A DNA stretch of 64,000 nucleotides from Rhizobiaceae bacterium. GTDB lineage: Bacteria; Pseudomonadota; Alphaproteobacteria; Rhizobiales; Rhizobiaceae. Under the pieces are notes generated by a model. It was not told where the DNA came from. It searched no databases and saw only the letters and a list, made by a program, of their open reading frames with translations. This document shows positions 25,371 through 34,903 of the stretch, one piece after another. Within the stretch, counting starts at the first letter, position 1; each line of letters starts with the position of its first letter. The position numbers and the translations under genes are program-made. The stretch spans positions 1 to 64,000 of the forward strand of contig JANQMU010000024.1 of the NCBI GenBank assembly GCA_028279875.1. The letters run 5' to 3'.

Positions 25371-27112
25371 GTCTCGATCCGATCACGCTTTCCGTCATCC
25401 AGGCCGGGCTGCAGCAGGTCTGCGACGAAATGGATTTGAGTTTTTCCCGGGCCGCCTTCTCGCCGGTGATCGCCGAGGCGAATGACCGGTCGGACGGCAT
25501 CTATTCGGCGGTCGACGGGGCGCTGATCGCCCAGGGTGCGGGCGGCCTGCCGGTGTTTGTCGGCACCATGCAATATTCGACGCGTGTGCTCATCGAGATG
25601 ATTGCCGCCGGCCGCGCGGCGGCGCCGCAGCCCGATGATATCTATATCGTCAACGATCCCTATCTCGGCGGCACCCATCTGATGGATGTGCGCTTCGCCC
25701 GCCCCTTCTACCGCGACGGCGAGATCTTCTGCTGGCTCTCCAATACCGGGCACTGGCCGGATATTGGCGGGTCCGTGCCCGGCGGGTTTTCGGCCTCGGC
25801 AACGGCCGTCGAGCAAGAGGGGCTGCGCCTGCCGCCGGTCCGGCTGTTCAAGCAGGGTGTGCTCGATGAAGAGCTCTATGCGGTGATCTGCTCAAATATC
25901 CGCGTGCCGGAGCAGCGGATCGGCGACGTCAAGGCGCAGGCCGCCGCCCTGATGGTCGGCGAGGAACGGCTGACCGCGCTGCTGGACCGCTATGGCGATG
26001 CGGTGGTGCGCGAGGCGATCGGCGAATTGCGGCTGCGCGCGGCGCAGCAGATGCGCGCCTGTATCGGCGCTATTCCCGACGGGCGTTACGAATCGGTCGC
26101 CTGGGTCGACAGCGACGGTGTGATCAATGAACCGCTTGCGATCCGGCTCGCCATCACCAAGTCAGACAACCGGCTGACTTTCGATTTCGCCGGGTCCAGC
26201 CCGCCCTGTGCGGGGCCGATGAACTCGGTGCTGGCGACGACATTGAGTTCGGTCTATCTGGCGATGCGGCATATCTTTCCGGAGGTGCCGATCAGCGCCG
26301 GCGCCTTCGAGCCGCTGAATGTGATCACCCCGGAGGGCACATTTCTGGACGCCCAGTACCCGCGCCCGGTTTCGGGCTGTGCGGCGGAGGTCTCGCAGCG
26401 CATCGCCGAGGCGGTTTTCGCCGCGCTTGTCGGCGTGCTGCCCGACAGGGTGACGGCGGCGCCGGCAGGCACCAGCGGCAATTTCGCATTGGGCGGCCAT
26501 GATCCCGACCGCGACCGGGATTTTGTCATGTATCAGCTTTCGGGTGGCGGCTATGGCGGCAACAACGACCATGACGGGCTGAGCAACGGCTGTTCGACCA
26601 TCGGCATCTCGAAGGCGCCGCCGGTGGAAATCATGGAACAGGCCTTTCCGGTGCTCTATCGCCGCTATGCCCTGCGGGAGGGCTCTGGCGGCGCCGGCCG
26701 GCACCGCGGCGGCTTCGGCCTCGACTACGAGCTGGAATTGCGGCGCGGCGATGCGCGGGCGAGCTTTGTTATGGACCATGGCCGGTTCGGTCCGCAGGGT
26801 GCGCTCGGCGGTGGCGACGGGGCGCCGAACGAGGTAACCGTGTGGCGCGGCGGCAAGGCCCACACGCCGGACCATCTGTCCAAGGAACAGGATATACCGC
26901 TTGCCGCTGGCGACCGGGTGCGCGTGCGCACGCCGGGCGGTGGCGGCTATGGCGACCCGCTGACCCGCGATCCGGCGCTTGTCCTCAAGGATGTGCGGCT
27001 CGGGCGCTACACGGCCGACGAGGCGCGCGATCTCTTCGGCGTGATCGTCGATGAGCGTGGATTGACGGTCGATGAAGCTGCCACCGAGGCATTGAGATCA
27101 GCGGGCGCCTGA
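25367..27112 (+). CDS. hyuB: Hydantoinase/oxoprolinase family protein, subunit B (HyuB)
   Basis: A 581-residue HyuB-type subunit. It shows the family motifs NDPYLGGTHLMDVRF (about 98), SNTGHWPDIGG (about 127) and the Gly-rich C-terminus TPGGGGYGDPLTRDP. HyuA and HyuB together form the ATP-dependent lactamase. ATG 25367 overlaps the hyuA stop by three bases; an in-frame GTG at 25361 is less likely. Its last 15 bp overlap the convergent lactonase-like gene. Confidence 0.9.
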   Translation: MSLDPITLSVIQAGLQQVCDEMDLSFSRAAFSPVIAEANDRSDGIYSAVDGALIAQGAGGLPVFVGTMQYSTRVLIEMIAAGRAAAPQPDDIYIVNDPYLGGTHLMDVRFARPFYRDGEIFCWLSNTGHWPDIGGSVPGGFSASATAVEQEGLRLPPVRLFKQGVLDEELYAVICSNIRVPEQRIGDVKAQAAALMVGEERLTALLDRYGDAVVREAIGELRLRAAQQMRACIGAIPDGRYESVAWVDSDGVINEPLAIRLAITKSDNRLTFDFAGSSPPCAGPMNSVLATTLSSVYLAMRHIFPEVPISAGAFEPLNVITPEGTFLDAQYPRPVSGCAAEVSQRIAEAVFAALVGVLPDRVTAAPAGTSGNFALGGHDPDRDRDFVMYQLSGGGYGGNNDHDGLSNGCSTIGISKAPPVEIMEQAFPVLYRRYALREGSGGAGRHRGGFGLDYELELRRGDARASFVMDHGRFGPQGALGGGDGAPNEVTVWRGGKAHTPDHLSKEQDIPLAAGDRVRVRTPGGGGYGDPLTRDPALVLKDVRLGRYTADEARDLFGVIVDERGLTVDEAATEALRSAGA

Positions 27113-28000
27113 TACGAGGGCCGTGACGCTGTAGACCGAAGTGGTGGCGGTGATCAGCAGCGACCGGTTGTCCGGCCCGCCGAAGGTCAGGTTCGAGACC
27201 ACTTCGGGCAGTCTGATTTCGCCGAGCAGACGGCCGGCCGGGTTGTAACACTGCACGCCGATGGCGGTGCTGGTCCAGACATTGCCGTGGATGTCGAGCC
27301 GGAACCCGTCGGAAACCCCATCATCAATGGTGACGAATATGCGGCCGTTTTCCAGCCGCCTGCCATCTTCCACATCGAAGGCCCGGATGTGGTGCGGCCC
27401 GTCCGGGTCATGGGATTGCCCGGTATCGGAAATATAGAGGACCGTCTCGTCCGGCGAAAAGGCAAGGCCGTTGGGTTTGACGAAGTCGTTGGCAACCACG
27501 TCAAGCCTGCCCGTGTCCGGGTCGAGGCGGAACACGTAACATCCGTTCTGCTCCTGCGGCGCGGTCTTGCCTTCATAGTCGCTGAGGATCCCGTAGGGCG
27601 GATCGGTGAACCAGATCGTGTCGTCGGATTTGACGACCACATCATTGGGTGAGTTCAGCCGCTTTCCGTCATGGGTATCGGCAAGGACTGCCACCGATCC
27701 GTCATGCCCGGTGCGGGTGACCCTCCGGGTCAGGTGTTCGCAGGTGACCAGACGGCCCTGCCGGTCCCGCGTGTGGCCATTGGCGTTGTCGGCGCTGTGC
27801 CGCCAGATGCGCACGCCGCTGCCGTCGTACCATTGGTAGATGACATTGTTGGGAATGTCGCTCCACAGAAAATAGTCGCCCAGCGGGAAATAGACCGGAC
27901 CCTCGACCCACAGCATGCCGGAGTGGACCTTTCGGACCGCCGCATCGGCGGCGATCAAATCCTCAAAATGCCTGTCATGCATGACGATCTCGGCGGACAT
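27098..28000 (-). CDS. SMP-30/gluconolactonase-family protein
   Basis: A 300-residue six-bladed propeller of the SMP-30/gluconolactonase/LRE family. Metal-ligand positions fit: the Glu of MLWVEGPVYF (about 33), the Asn of NSPNDVVVK (about 119), the Asn of VKPNGLAFSPDE and the Asp of VSDGFRLD. Members hydrolyse lactones, usually sugar lactones. Convergent with hyuB, overlapping it by 15 bp. Single gene; the 199-bp spacer to the histidine kinase carries an inverted repeat at 28105. The substrate is not evident. Confidence 0.88.
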   Translation of the reverse strand: MSAEIVMHDRHFEDLIAADAAVRKVHSGMLWVEGPVYFPLGDYFLWSDIPNNVIYQWYDGSGVRIWRHSADNANGHTRDRQGRLVTCEHLTRRVTRTGHDGSVAVLADTHDGKRLNSPNDVVVKSDDTIWFTDPPYGILSDYEGKTAPQEQNGCYVFRLDPDTGRLDVVANDFVKPNGLAFSPDETVLYISDTGQSHDPDGPHHIRAFDVEDGRRLENGRIFVTIDDGVSDGFRLDIHGNVWTSTAIGVQCYNPAGRLLGEIRLPEVVSNLTFGGPDNRSLLITATTSVYSVTALVSGAR

Positions 28001-28104
28001 CGTTCGGTTCCGTATTCAGGCGGTCGATGCGGTTGTGTAGCTTCAACGGGACTGGAATTATGCCGGTGTAACCGTCGCAATCCTGCGACTTTGTGCAGCA
28101 CCAT

Positions 28105-28120
28105 GTGCGGATGTCCGCAC
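28105..28120. promoter_or_regulatory. Inverted repeat in the lactonase/histidine-kinase divergent spacer
   Basis: GTGCGGATGTCCGCAC: 7-bp perfect arms around TG. It is the best operator candidate in the 28001-28199 spacer and could serve either direction. No second copy was noticed in the window, so its regulator is unknown. Confidence 0.4.
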
Positions 28121-28199
28121 GGTATCGGGTGCAGAGCGCATTTGATTCTGCGGACGGCCACGCTACCATGACGGCCGTCCGGACGGATCGGAGGTGTCG

Positions 28200-29528
28200 A
28201 TGGAATCCCGGCGGAACGGATCTGACCTGCATGACAGTTCGGCCCTTTTGGACCGTTACCTGGCGATATCGCGCGCAATTTCCGGCGAAATGGGTGTCCA
28301 GGAAGTGCTGACCTGCGTGGACCGGGAAATCAAGAGCCTGTTCAGGCATGATCATATGGACGTCACGCTGTGCCTGCCGGACCAGCCGGGCTATGAGCGG
28401 GCTTTCGAGGTCGGCCTGTCGACACTGTGGACGGAGCGGGGCGACCGGCCGAACAAGATCGAAAACAGTCCGATCCGCACCCTGCTGATGGGCGATGTTC
28501 CGTATCTTCTGACCGGCGACGCCTGGGAGGACGAACGGTTTCACTTCGAAGGCTCTTTTGATTCGCCGATCTTCGATGCCGAATTGCATAGCCGGCTTCA
28601 TGTCCCGATGCTCGTCCATAACGAAGTCTATGGCGCGCTGAACATCTCCAGTCACAGGAAGCGGCAATATACGCTTGCGGATGTGGCGGTCGCCCAGCAG
28701 ATCGCCGATCTGCTGGCGCCCTATTTCAACGCCCTGCTGCGCGCCGAGCAGGCCAGAAAGGCGGCCATGGCGGCGGGCCAGTCACGCGGCCAGGAAGCGG
28801 CCCTGCGCGCCGGCGCGCTCAATCTTACCGATGTGATGGAAAAGGAGCGTCGCCGCATCGGCATGGACCTGCACGATCAGACACTTGCTGACCTTACCCG
28901 CGTTGCCCGGCAGGTCGAAAGGCTGGAGAAGAAACGGGCGATCACGGCGGCGGACCTTGCCGAGGTCGGCGATTCCATCTCAAGCTGCGTTGCGGAGCTG
29001 CGCCGCATTATCGAGGACACACGCCCCGGCGTGCTCGACCTGTTCGGCTTTGCCGATGCGGTGGAGGCGCAGCTTGAGCGGTCGATTTCGTCCGCCAAAC
29101 CGGCAATCGATGCGCGTGTCGTCGACAATAGCGGTTCAGCGGTCGATGCTCTGCCGGATTCGCGCCGCACCGCGCTGTTCCGGATCGTCCAGGAGGCCAT
29201 CAACAATGCGGTCAAACACGCCAGTCCCCGGACCATCCTCATTTTGATCGACAAGACGGAAACGGGATTGCGCGTGCGGGTCAGCAATGACGGCGCGGAA
29301 TTCTCCTTGGGCGACTCCAAGGGCGATGGCGGGCTGCAAAACATGCGTGTCCGGACCAAACTGATCTCCGGGCGGCTGGACATCACCACCGATCGCGCGG
29401 CATCGACCACCACTATCGAACTGAATGTGGATACCGACCAGACGGGCAAACCGGATGAGCTGGCGCATCTGCCGGCGGGCGATTGGCTGTCCGGTGAACC
29501 GGCGGACAGGCCGGCGCATCTGTCATGA
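28200..29528 (+). CDS. GAF-domain sensor histidine kinase (NarX/DegS-type)
   Basis: A 442-residue cytoplasmic kinase without membrane segments. A GAF domain spans about residues 15-180 (ends HVPMLVHNEVYGALNISS). The dimerisation region has the HisKA_3-like box RRIGMDLHDQT (H225), and the ATPase domain has FRIVQEAINNAVKHA (N box) and GDGGLQNM. It would phosphorylate the response regulator encoded next (ATGA overlap). ATG 28200 has GGAGG five bases upstream; a GTG at 28194 is less likely. It lies upstream of a ribose-type importer, so it may sense a ligand linked to that uptake, but no sensor chemistry is visible. Confidence 0.88.
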   Translation: MESRRNGSDLHDSSALLDRYLAISRAISGEMGVQEVLTCVDREIKSLFRHDHMDVTLCLPDQPGYERAFEVGLSTLWTERGDRPNKIENSPIRTLLMGDVPYLLTGDAWEDERFHFEGSFDSPIFDAELHSRLHVPMLVHNEVYGALNISSHRKRQYTLADVAVAQQIADLLAPYFNALLRAEQARKAAMAAGQSRGQEAALRAGALNLTDVMEKERRRIGMDLHDQTLADLTRVARQVERLEKKRAITAADLAEVGDSISSCVAELRRIIEDTRPGVLDLFGFADAVEAQLERSISSAKPAIDARVVDNSGSAVDALPDSRRTALFRIVQEAINNAVKHASPRTILILIDKTETGLRVRVSNDGAEFSLGDSKGDGGLQNMRVRTKLISGRLDITTDRAASTTTIELNVDTDQTGKPDELAHLPAGDWLSGEPADRPAHLS

Positions 29529-30259
29529 AAATCCTGGTTGCCGAAGACGATCACCTCCACCGCGCCTTTCTGGTTGCCGTTCTGCGCAAGGCTCTGCCCA
29601 AGGCGGACAAAATCGTCGAGGTGGCGGACGGCGCGCAGGCCATTGAGGCAATCGAGCGGGATGATTTTTCTGCGGCGGTGCTTGATCTTCAGATGCCGCA
29701 TGTCAGCGGCGTCGAATCGGCCAAACGCATCTGGAAGGCGACGCCCGATGCGCGCATTCTGTTCTGGTCCAACTATTCCGACGAAGCCTATGTGCGCGGC
29801 GTTTCGCGCATCGTTCCCGACGGCGCCGCCTATGGCTATCTGCTCAAATCGGTCAGCGAGGAACGGCTTGAACTGGCGATGCGGGCGGTGTTCCTGCAGG
29901 ACCAGTGCGTCATCGATCGCGAAGTGCGCGGAATCCAGCAAAGGACTCAAAATCTGCGTGAAGGCCTGACCGATTCGGAGATCGAAGTGCTGACGGATAT
30001 CGCCCTCGGCCTGACGGACAAGGCCATTGCCGCGCGCCGCCATATCTCGACACGCGGCGTGCAGAGCCGGCTGAAACATCTCTATGAAAAACTCGGGGTC
30101 GACCAGAAGGAAAACTCGCCGCAATTCGGCCCCCTGTTCAATTCGAGAACCCGGGCCGTGGCGGTCGCCATGGAACGCGGGCTCTTGAATGTCGAGGGCA
30201 TGCTGGCCTGTCAGATCGAACTCAATGACTGGATGCGCTCCGACCTGGAACGACCCTAA
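29525..30259 (+). CDS. Response regulator, receiver plus LuxR-type HTH
   Basis: A 244-residue regulator. The receiver domain (1-120) has acidic pocket D8/D9, phospho-acceptor D54 (AVLDLQMPH) and a conserved K in YGYLLKSVSE. The C-terminal LuxR HTH has the typical GLTDSEIEVLTDIALGLTDK start and STRGVQSRLKHLYEKLGV recognition helix, followed by an atypical ~50-residue tail. Partner of the preceding kinase. The 174 bp that follow (30260-30433) carry a CGGTTAACCG palindrome at 30284 and the promoter of the sugar importer, a plausible target. Confidence 0.9.
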   Translation: MKILVAEDDHLHRAFLVAVLRKALPKADKIVEVADGAQAIEAIERDDFSAAVLDLQMPHVSGVESAKRIWKATPDARILFWSNYSDEAYVRGVSRIVPDGAAYGYLLKSVSEERLELAMRAVFLQDQCVIDREVRGIQQRTQNLREGLTDSEIEVLTDIALGLTDKAIAARRHISTRGVQSRLKHLYEKLGVDQKENSPQFGPLFNSRTRAVAVAMERGLLNVEGMLACQIELNDWMRSDLERP

Positions 30260-30433
30260 GCCGCGGTAAAGGGCGGCCAATTGCGGTTAACCGTAGCGCG
30301 GCTGCGGAAACGCGCACAGGATTTGCAGATTTGAAGGCATCGGCCATCGGTCCGTTTGTCTAGCTTCCGGGGATCGGGTGGCGCGACCGATCGGTGCGGC
30401 GTCGGCCCTGAACCGCATTTCTGGGAGGAAATC

Positions 30434-31453
30434 ATGAACGGGAAACATCTGTGTGTCATCGCAACCGGTGTTGCGATCAGCATGACGGCGATCGCCCAGA
30501 CCGCCTGGGCCGATACGTCCGGCAAACGCATTGCCCTGTCGAACAATTATGCCGGAAACTCCTGGCGTCAGGCGATGTTGACGAGTTGGGGCAAGGTCGG
30601 CGACAAGGCGGTTTCCGACGGTGTGGTCGCGGCGGCGGACGCTTTCACGACCGCCGAAAACCAGGTGACGGAGCAGGCCGCGCAGATCCAGAACATGATC
30701 CTGCAGGGCTATGACGCCATCGTCATCAACGCCGCCTCGCCGGATGCGCTGAACGGCGCCGTGCAGGAGGCCTGCGATGCGGGCATCACGGTGGTGTCTT
30801 TTGACGGGATCGTCACCGCACCCTGCGCCTGGCGCATCGCCGTCGATTTCAAGGGCATGGGAAAGAGCCAGCTCGACTATCTGGCCAAGAAGATGCCGGA
30901 AGGCGGGGCGCTTCTGGAGATACGCGGTCTGGCTGGGGTCTTTGTCGATGATGAGATCAGCGCCGGCATCCATGAGGGCGTCGCCGAAAATCCGCAATTC
31001 AGCATTGCCGGCTCCGTCCATGGGGACTGGGCGCAGGATGTCGCGCAAAAGGCCGTTGCCGGCATTCTGCCGACGCTGCCGGAAATCAAGGCCGTGGTGA
31101 CCCAGGGTGGCGATGGCTATGGCGCGGCGCAGGCCTTCAAGGCGGCCGGCCGGCCGACACCGCTGATCATCATGGGCAACCGTCAGGACGAATTGCAGTG
31201 GTGGAAGGAACAGAAGGACGCCAATGGCTATGAAACCATGTCGGTTTCGATTGCACCGGGCGTGTCGACCCTGGCCTTCTGGGTGGCCCAGCAGATTTTG
31301 GACGGCGCCGATGTGCCCAAGGACCTGGTGGTTCCGTTCCTGCGCGTCGACCAGAACGACCTGGAGGAAAAGCTCGCCGGAACGCAAAAGGGCGGTGTTG
31401 CGAATGTCGAGTATACGCTCGATGACGCGAAGGGCGTTATCGCTGGAAAGTAG
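30434..31453 (+). CDS. Ribose-type ABC transporter substrate-binding protein
   Basis: A 339-residue periplasmic receptor of the ribose/galactose-binding (Peripla_BP_4) type. A Sec signal peptide (cleavage likely after QTAWA) is followed by KRIALSNNYAGNSWRQAM and the two-lobe fold (QNMILQGYDAIVINAASPDAL). GGGAGG at 30423-30428 precedes ATG 30434; the open frame extending to 30356 lacks a signal sequence. First gene of a four-gene importer operon. The ligand, a sugar or polyol, cannot be named. Confidence 0.9.
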   Translation: MNGKHLCVIATGVAISMTAIAQTAWADTSGKRIALSNNYAGNSWRQAMLTSWGKVGDKAVSDGVVAAADAFTTAENQVTEQAAQIQNMILQGYDAIVINAASPDALNGAVQEACDAGITVVSFDGIVTAPCAWRIAVDFKGMGKSQLDYLAKKMPEGGALLEIRGLAGVFVDDEISAGIHEGVAENPQFSIAGSVHGDWAQDVAQKAVAGILPTLPEIKAVVTQGGDGYGAAQAFKAAGRPTPLIIMGNRQDELQWWKEQKDANGYETMSVSIAPGVSTLAFWVAQQILDGADVPKDLVVPFLRVDQNDLEEKLAGTQKGGVANVEYTLDDAKGVIAGK

Positions 31454-31509
31454 CCGCCTTTGCGGTAACATGCTTCGCTGAATCCTGCCGTTCGGAGCGA
31501 TAATGGCTG

Positions 31510-32991
31510 ATGGTTGAGATGCACGACAGTCCCGATCAGGCAGCGGCAGGCAAAATCATCGTGGAACTGAACGGCGTCAAAAAGAGCTTTGGCGCCGTTC
31601 AGGCATTAGCCGGTGTCGACCTGGCAATCCGCGCCGGTGAATGCCTCGGCCTTGTCGGCCACAACGGCGCCGGCAAATCGACCCTGATGAACATCCTGGC
31701 CGGTACGCTGACCGCCTTCGAAGGCAGCCTTACCTTTCCCGGCAGGACCGATGACGATACCTATTCGGTTACGACGGCGCGGCATTTCGGGATACGGTGC
31801 GTGTTCCAGGAACTGTCCATGTGTCCGAATCTGACCGTTGTCGAAAACACCCGCCTGTTTCACCCCGGAATCCGCGGCTGGGCATGGCGGTCGACGATGC
31901 GCCGGCTTATCTCCGGCAAGCTCGACGAGATTTTTCCCGGCCATGGCATCGCACCGCATGCCCTGCTCGGCGATCTTTCCATCGCCCAAAGGCAGATGGT
32001 CGAGATCGCCCGTGCGTTCACCGAATCCGATCTTCCCTCGGCGCTGATCATCCTGGATGAACCGACATCCTCGCTGGATGCCAATGTGGCCGAGCAGTTG
32101 ATCGCGCATATCCGCCGCTATGTCGCCGGCGGCGGCGCCTGCATCCTGATATCCCACATTCTGGAGGAGGTGTTGATGAGCGCCGATCGCATCGCCGTGA
32201 TGCGTGATGGAGCGGTGGTCGATATGCGCCCGGCGGATGGGTTCGATCATGATTCCCTGGTCCTGGCCATGGGGTCCGTGACCGGGGACCGCATCGACGA
32301 CGACCTTGAATTCCGGTCCAAGAGGGCATCCGGCGAGGCCGTGATGTCCTATCGCCCTTCCGGCCAGGACAATGGGGTGCATTTGCAGGCCTTCGGCGGC
32401 GAAATCGTCGGCCTGGCCGGGCTTGGTGGCCAGGGGCAGACTGAGGCGCTGGTAGATATGCTGGAGGCCGGAAAGGGCGGCGATCCACCGGTCGCGCTGG
32501 TGCCGGGCGACCGCCAGCAGGACGGTGTCTTTCCGCTGTGGTCGATCGCCGAAAATATCGGCATCGGGTCGCTGCGGGAATTTACCCGCAAGGGACTGCT
32601 CGACGGCGGGCTGGAAAACCGGCGCGCCAATGAATGGCGGGAACGCATCGCCATCCGCACCCCGGATGTCGCGCACAATATCCTGTCCCTGTCGGGCGGC
32701 AATCAGCAGAAGACGCTGTTTGCGCGGGCGCTCGGCAGCCGGGCCTCGATTATCCTGATGGATGATCCGATGCGCGGTGTCGATATCGGCACCAAGCAGG
32801 AGGTCTATGCGATGATCCGCGCGGAGGCCGACAAGGGCCGCACCTTCATCTGGTATACGACGGAGACCGTCGAACTGATGCATTGCGACCATGTCTACGT
32901 GTTTCGCAGCGGCCGGATCGTTGCCGATTTCTCGCGCGACGCGCTGAGCGAGCAGAAGATCCTGCAGGCCTCGTTCCAGGATGTCGCGTGA
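31510..32991 (+). CDS. Ribose-type ABC transporter ATP-binding protein (two NBDs)
   Basis: A 493-residue duplicated ATPase as in RbsA/XylG. The first half has Walker [10 protein letters not shown] (about 53), signature LSIAQRQ and Walker [13 protein letters not shown]. The second half keeps the LSGGNQQK signature and a Walker B-like [12 protein letters not shown] but has a degenerate P-loop (GLGGQGQT), which is normal in this family. Its TGA shares one base with the next ATG. Confidence 0.92.
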   Translation: MVEMHDSPDQAAAGKIIVELNGVKKSFGAVQALAGVDLAIRAGECLGLVGHNGAGKSTLMNILAGTLTAFEGSLTFPGRTDDDTYSVTTARHFGIRCVFQELSMCPNLTVVENTRLFHPGIRGWAWRSTMRRLISGKLDEIFPGHGIAPHALLGDLSIAQRQMVEIARAFTESDLPSALIILDEPTSSLDANVAEQLIAHIRRYVAGGGACILISHILEEVLMSADRIAVMRDGAVVDMRPADGFDHDSLVLAMGSVTGDRIDDDLEFRSKRASGEAVMSYRPSGQDNGVHLQAFGGEIVGLAGLGGQGQTEALVDMLEAGKGGDPPVALVPGDRQQDGVFPLWSIAENIGIGSLREFTRKGLLDGGLENRRANEWRERIAIRTPDVAHNILSLSGGNQQKTLFARALGSRASIILMDDPMRGVDIGTKQEVYAMIRAEADKGRTFIWYTTETVELMHCDHVYVFRSGRIVADFSRDALSEQKILQASFQDVA

Positions 32992-33929
32992 TGGCGCAGC
33001 TTGTCTCGCCGAAACTGCTGCGCAGCCTGCTCCCGGCCCTGTCGCTGACCGTGCTGCTGATTGCGATCTTTACGCTGCAACCGCGGGCCATGAGCTATTT
33101 CGGGCTCAACCTGCTGCTTAATCTGGCGCTGCCGATTTCCTTTGCGACGCTGGCCCAGATGTGTGTGATCACCGTCAACGATCTCGATCTCGGGATCGGC
33201 GCCTATGTCGGATTTGTCGCCTGCGTGGCCGCCACCTGGCTGAACGAGGCGCCGCTTGTCGGTGTTCTCATCCTTGCGTTCTGCATCGCCCTCTACGGTG
33301 CGTTGGGTGCCCTGATCCATCTGCGCAACCTGCCGTCCATCGTCGTGACGCTGGGCATGTCCTTCTTCTGGCTCGGCCTGGCGCTGCTGGTCCTGCCGAC
33401 GCCGGGCGGCAAGGCGCCGGACTGGATTCGCGCGATCATGAAGCTGAAGACGCCGGGCTTTCCCTTCACCATCTATGCCTCGGTGCTGATCGCTTTCATC
33501 GTGCATTTCGGCCTGATGCGGTCGGCCTATGGGGTGGTGCTGCGCGGCACCGGCGGCAATATGCTGTCGGTCGCACGGGCCGGCTGGTCAACCCTCAGGG
33601 TCAAGGTAACGATGTATGCGCTGGCCGGGTTTTTCGGCATTCTCAGCGGCCTGTCGCTGGTCGGCCTGACCACCTCGGCGGATGCCAATATCGCGCTGCG
33701 CTATACCTTGCTGTCGATTGCCGGCGTCATTCTGGGCGGCGGCGAATTTGTCGGCGGGCGGATCTCGCCGGTGGGCGCGATCCTCGGTGCCATGACGCTG
33801 ACGCTGGCCGGTTCGTTCCTGTCGTTCCTGCGGATTTCCCCGGACTGGCAGATCGGCGCGCAGGGCGCCATCCTGATCATCGTCCTGGCGCTCAGGGTGC
33901 TGATCCACCGGCTGGAGGCGCGGCAATGA
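32991..33929 (+). CDS. Ribose-type ABC transporter permease 1
   Basis: A 312-residue BPD_transp_2 permease with about eight hydrophobic helices and the family segment CVITVNDLDLGIGAYVGFVA near residue 55. ATG 32991 overlaps the ATPase stop by one base; an open upstream extension lies inside that gene. It pairs with the next permease as a heterodimeric channel. Confidence 0.9.
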   Translation: MAQLVSPKLLRSLLPALSLTVLLIAIFTLQPRAMSYFGLNLLLNLALPISFATLAQMCVITVNDLDLGIGAYVGFVACVAATWLNEAPLVGVLILAFCIALYGALGALIHLRNLPSIVVTLGMSFFWLGLALLVLPTPGGKAPDWIRAIMKLKTPGFPFTIYASVLIAFIVHFGLMRSAYGVVLRGTGGNMLSVARAGWSTLRVKVTMYALAGFFGILSGLSLVGLTTSADANIALRYTLLSIAGVILGGGEFVGGRISPVGAILGAMTLTLAGSFLSFLRISPDWQIGAQGAILIIVLALRVLIHRLEARQ

Positions 33930-34873
33930 TGACATCTCGCATGCAGTCCCTTTTCGCGCGCCCTTGGATCTGGGCCTTTGTCGGCGCGACCGCGGTCTGG
34001 CTTGCGACGATTGCCTTCACGCAAGGCAAGGGGTCAGGTGAGATCCTGAGCGCGGCGCTCGCCTTCGCAACGTTTTCGGTGATCGTCGGGCTTGGCCAGA
34101 TGTTTGTCATCACCCTCGGGCCGGGCAATGTCGATCTCTCGATCCCGGCGACGATGACCCTGGCCGGTGTCGTTTCGATGAAGATCATGGATTCGCAGGA
34201 TGTGATGATCCTGCCGGGCCTGGTCGTCGCGTTGCTTTGCGGCCTGGGCGTCGGCCTCTTCAATTTCGGTCTCATTCGCGCCCTTCTTATACCGCCGATC
34301 ATTGCCACCTTGTCGTCGAGCTTTCTCATTCAGTCGGCGGCGATTGCCTATGGCCGCGGGCTGAAGATCAAACCACCACCGCTGCTTGCCGATTTCACCA
34401 CCGTCAAACTGGCCGGAATTCCACTGCTGGCGCTGTGCGTGATCGGGCTCGCGGCTGCCTTTGCGGTCATCCTCAGCCGCACTGTCTATGGCCGCTCCGT
34501 ACTGGCGATCGGACAGAACCAGAGAGCAGCTTCGCTGGCCGGCATCTCCGTGGAGCGCGTCCGGCTTGCGACCTATGTCCTGAGTGCCGTGCTCGCCAGC
34601 CTGTGCGGCTATCTGCTGTCGGGCTTTTCCGGCGGGGCGTCTCTCAATATGGGCGCGGAATACCTGCTGGCCTCGATATCGGTAGTCATCATTGGCGGCA
34701 CGTCCGTCGCCGGAGGGTTTTCCAATGTGCCCGGCCTTTGGGGCGCGGCGCTGTTCATGTTTCTGCTGGTGACGATGCTCAACACATTCGGACTGTCCGC
34801 CGGCATCCGGCTGGTGCTGACCGGGCTGATCATCGTCGGCATCATCACCGTCGCCGGCGGGAAGAAGGCGTGA
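33926..34873 (+). CDS. Ribose-type ABC transporter permease 2
   Basis: A 315-residue BPD_transp_2 permease with the family motif FVITLGPGNVDLSIPATM (about 60) and the cytoplasmic loop GQNQRAASLAGISVERV (about 195). The ATG is at 33926 (ATGATGA overlap with permease 1). An in-frame extension back to 33161 is out-of-frame translation of permease 1 and was discarded. Last gene of the importer, followed by a terminator-like hairpin. Confidence 0.9.
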   Translation: MMTSRMQSLFARPWIWAFVGATAVWLATIAFTQGKGSGEILSAALAFATFSVIVGLGQMFVITLGPGNVDLSIPATMTLAGVVSMKIMDSQDVMILPGLVVALLCGLGVGLFNFGLIRALLIPPIIATLSSSFLIQSAAIAYGRGLKIKPPPLLADFTTVKLAGIPLLALCVIGLAAAFAVILSRTVYGRSVLAIGQNQRAASLAGISVERVRLATYVLSAVLASLCGYLLSGFSGGASLNMGAEYLLASISVVIIGGTSVAGGFSNVPGLWGAALFMFLLVTMLNTFGLSAGIRLVLTGLIIVGIITVAGGKKA

Positions 34874-34876
34874 GGC

Positions 34877-34896
34877 CCGGTTTTCTGCCAAACCGG
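34877..34896. terminator. Bidirectional terminator-like hairpin
   Basis: CCGGTTT-TCTGCC-AAACCGG, a 7-bp stem in the 30-bp gap between the convergent importer and chemoreceptor genes. No long U-run follows on either strand, so termination strength is uncertain. Confidence 0.45.
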
Positions 34897-34903
34897 ACGC
34901 GCA

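Noticed and set aside
30284-30293. CGGTTAACCG palindrome as a defined operator
   Set aside because: Only 10 bp and a single copy; kept only as a remark in a finding.
33161-33925. Upstream extension of ribose-type permease 2
   Set aside because: It is permease 1 read out of frame; ATG 33926 overlaps the permease 1 stop and starts a normal membrane protein.
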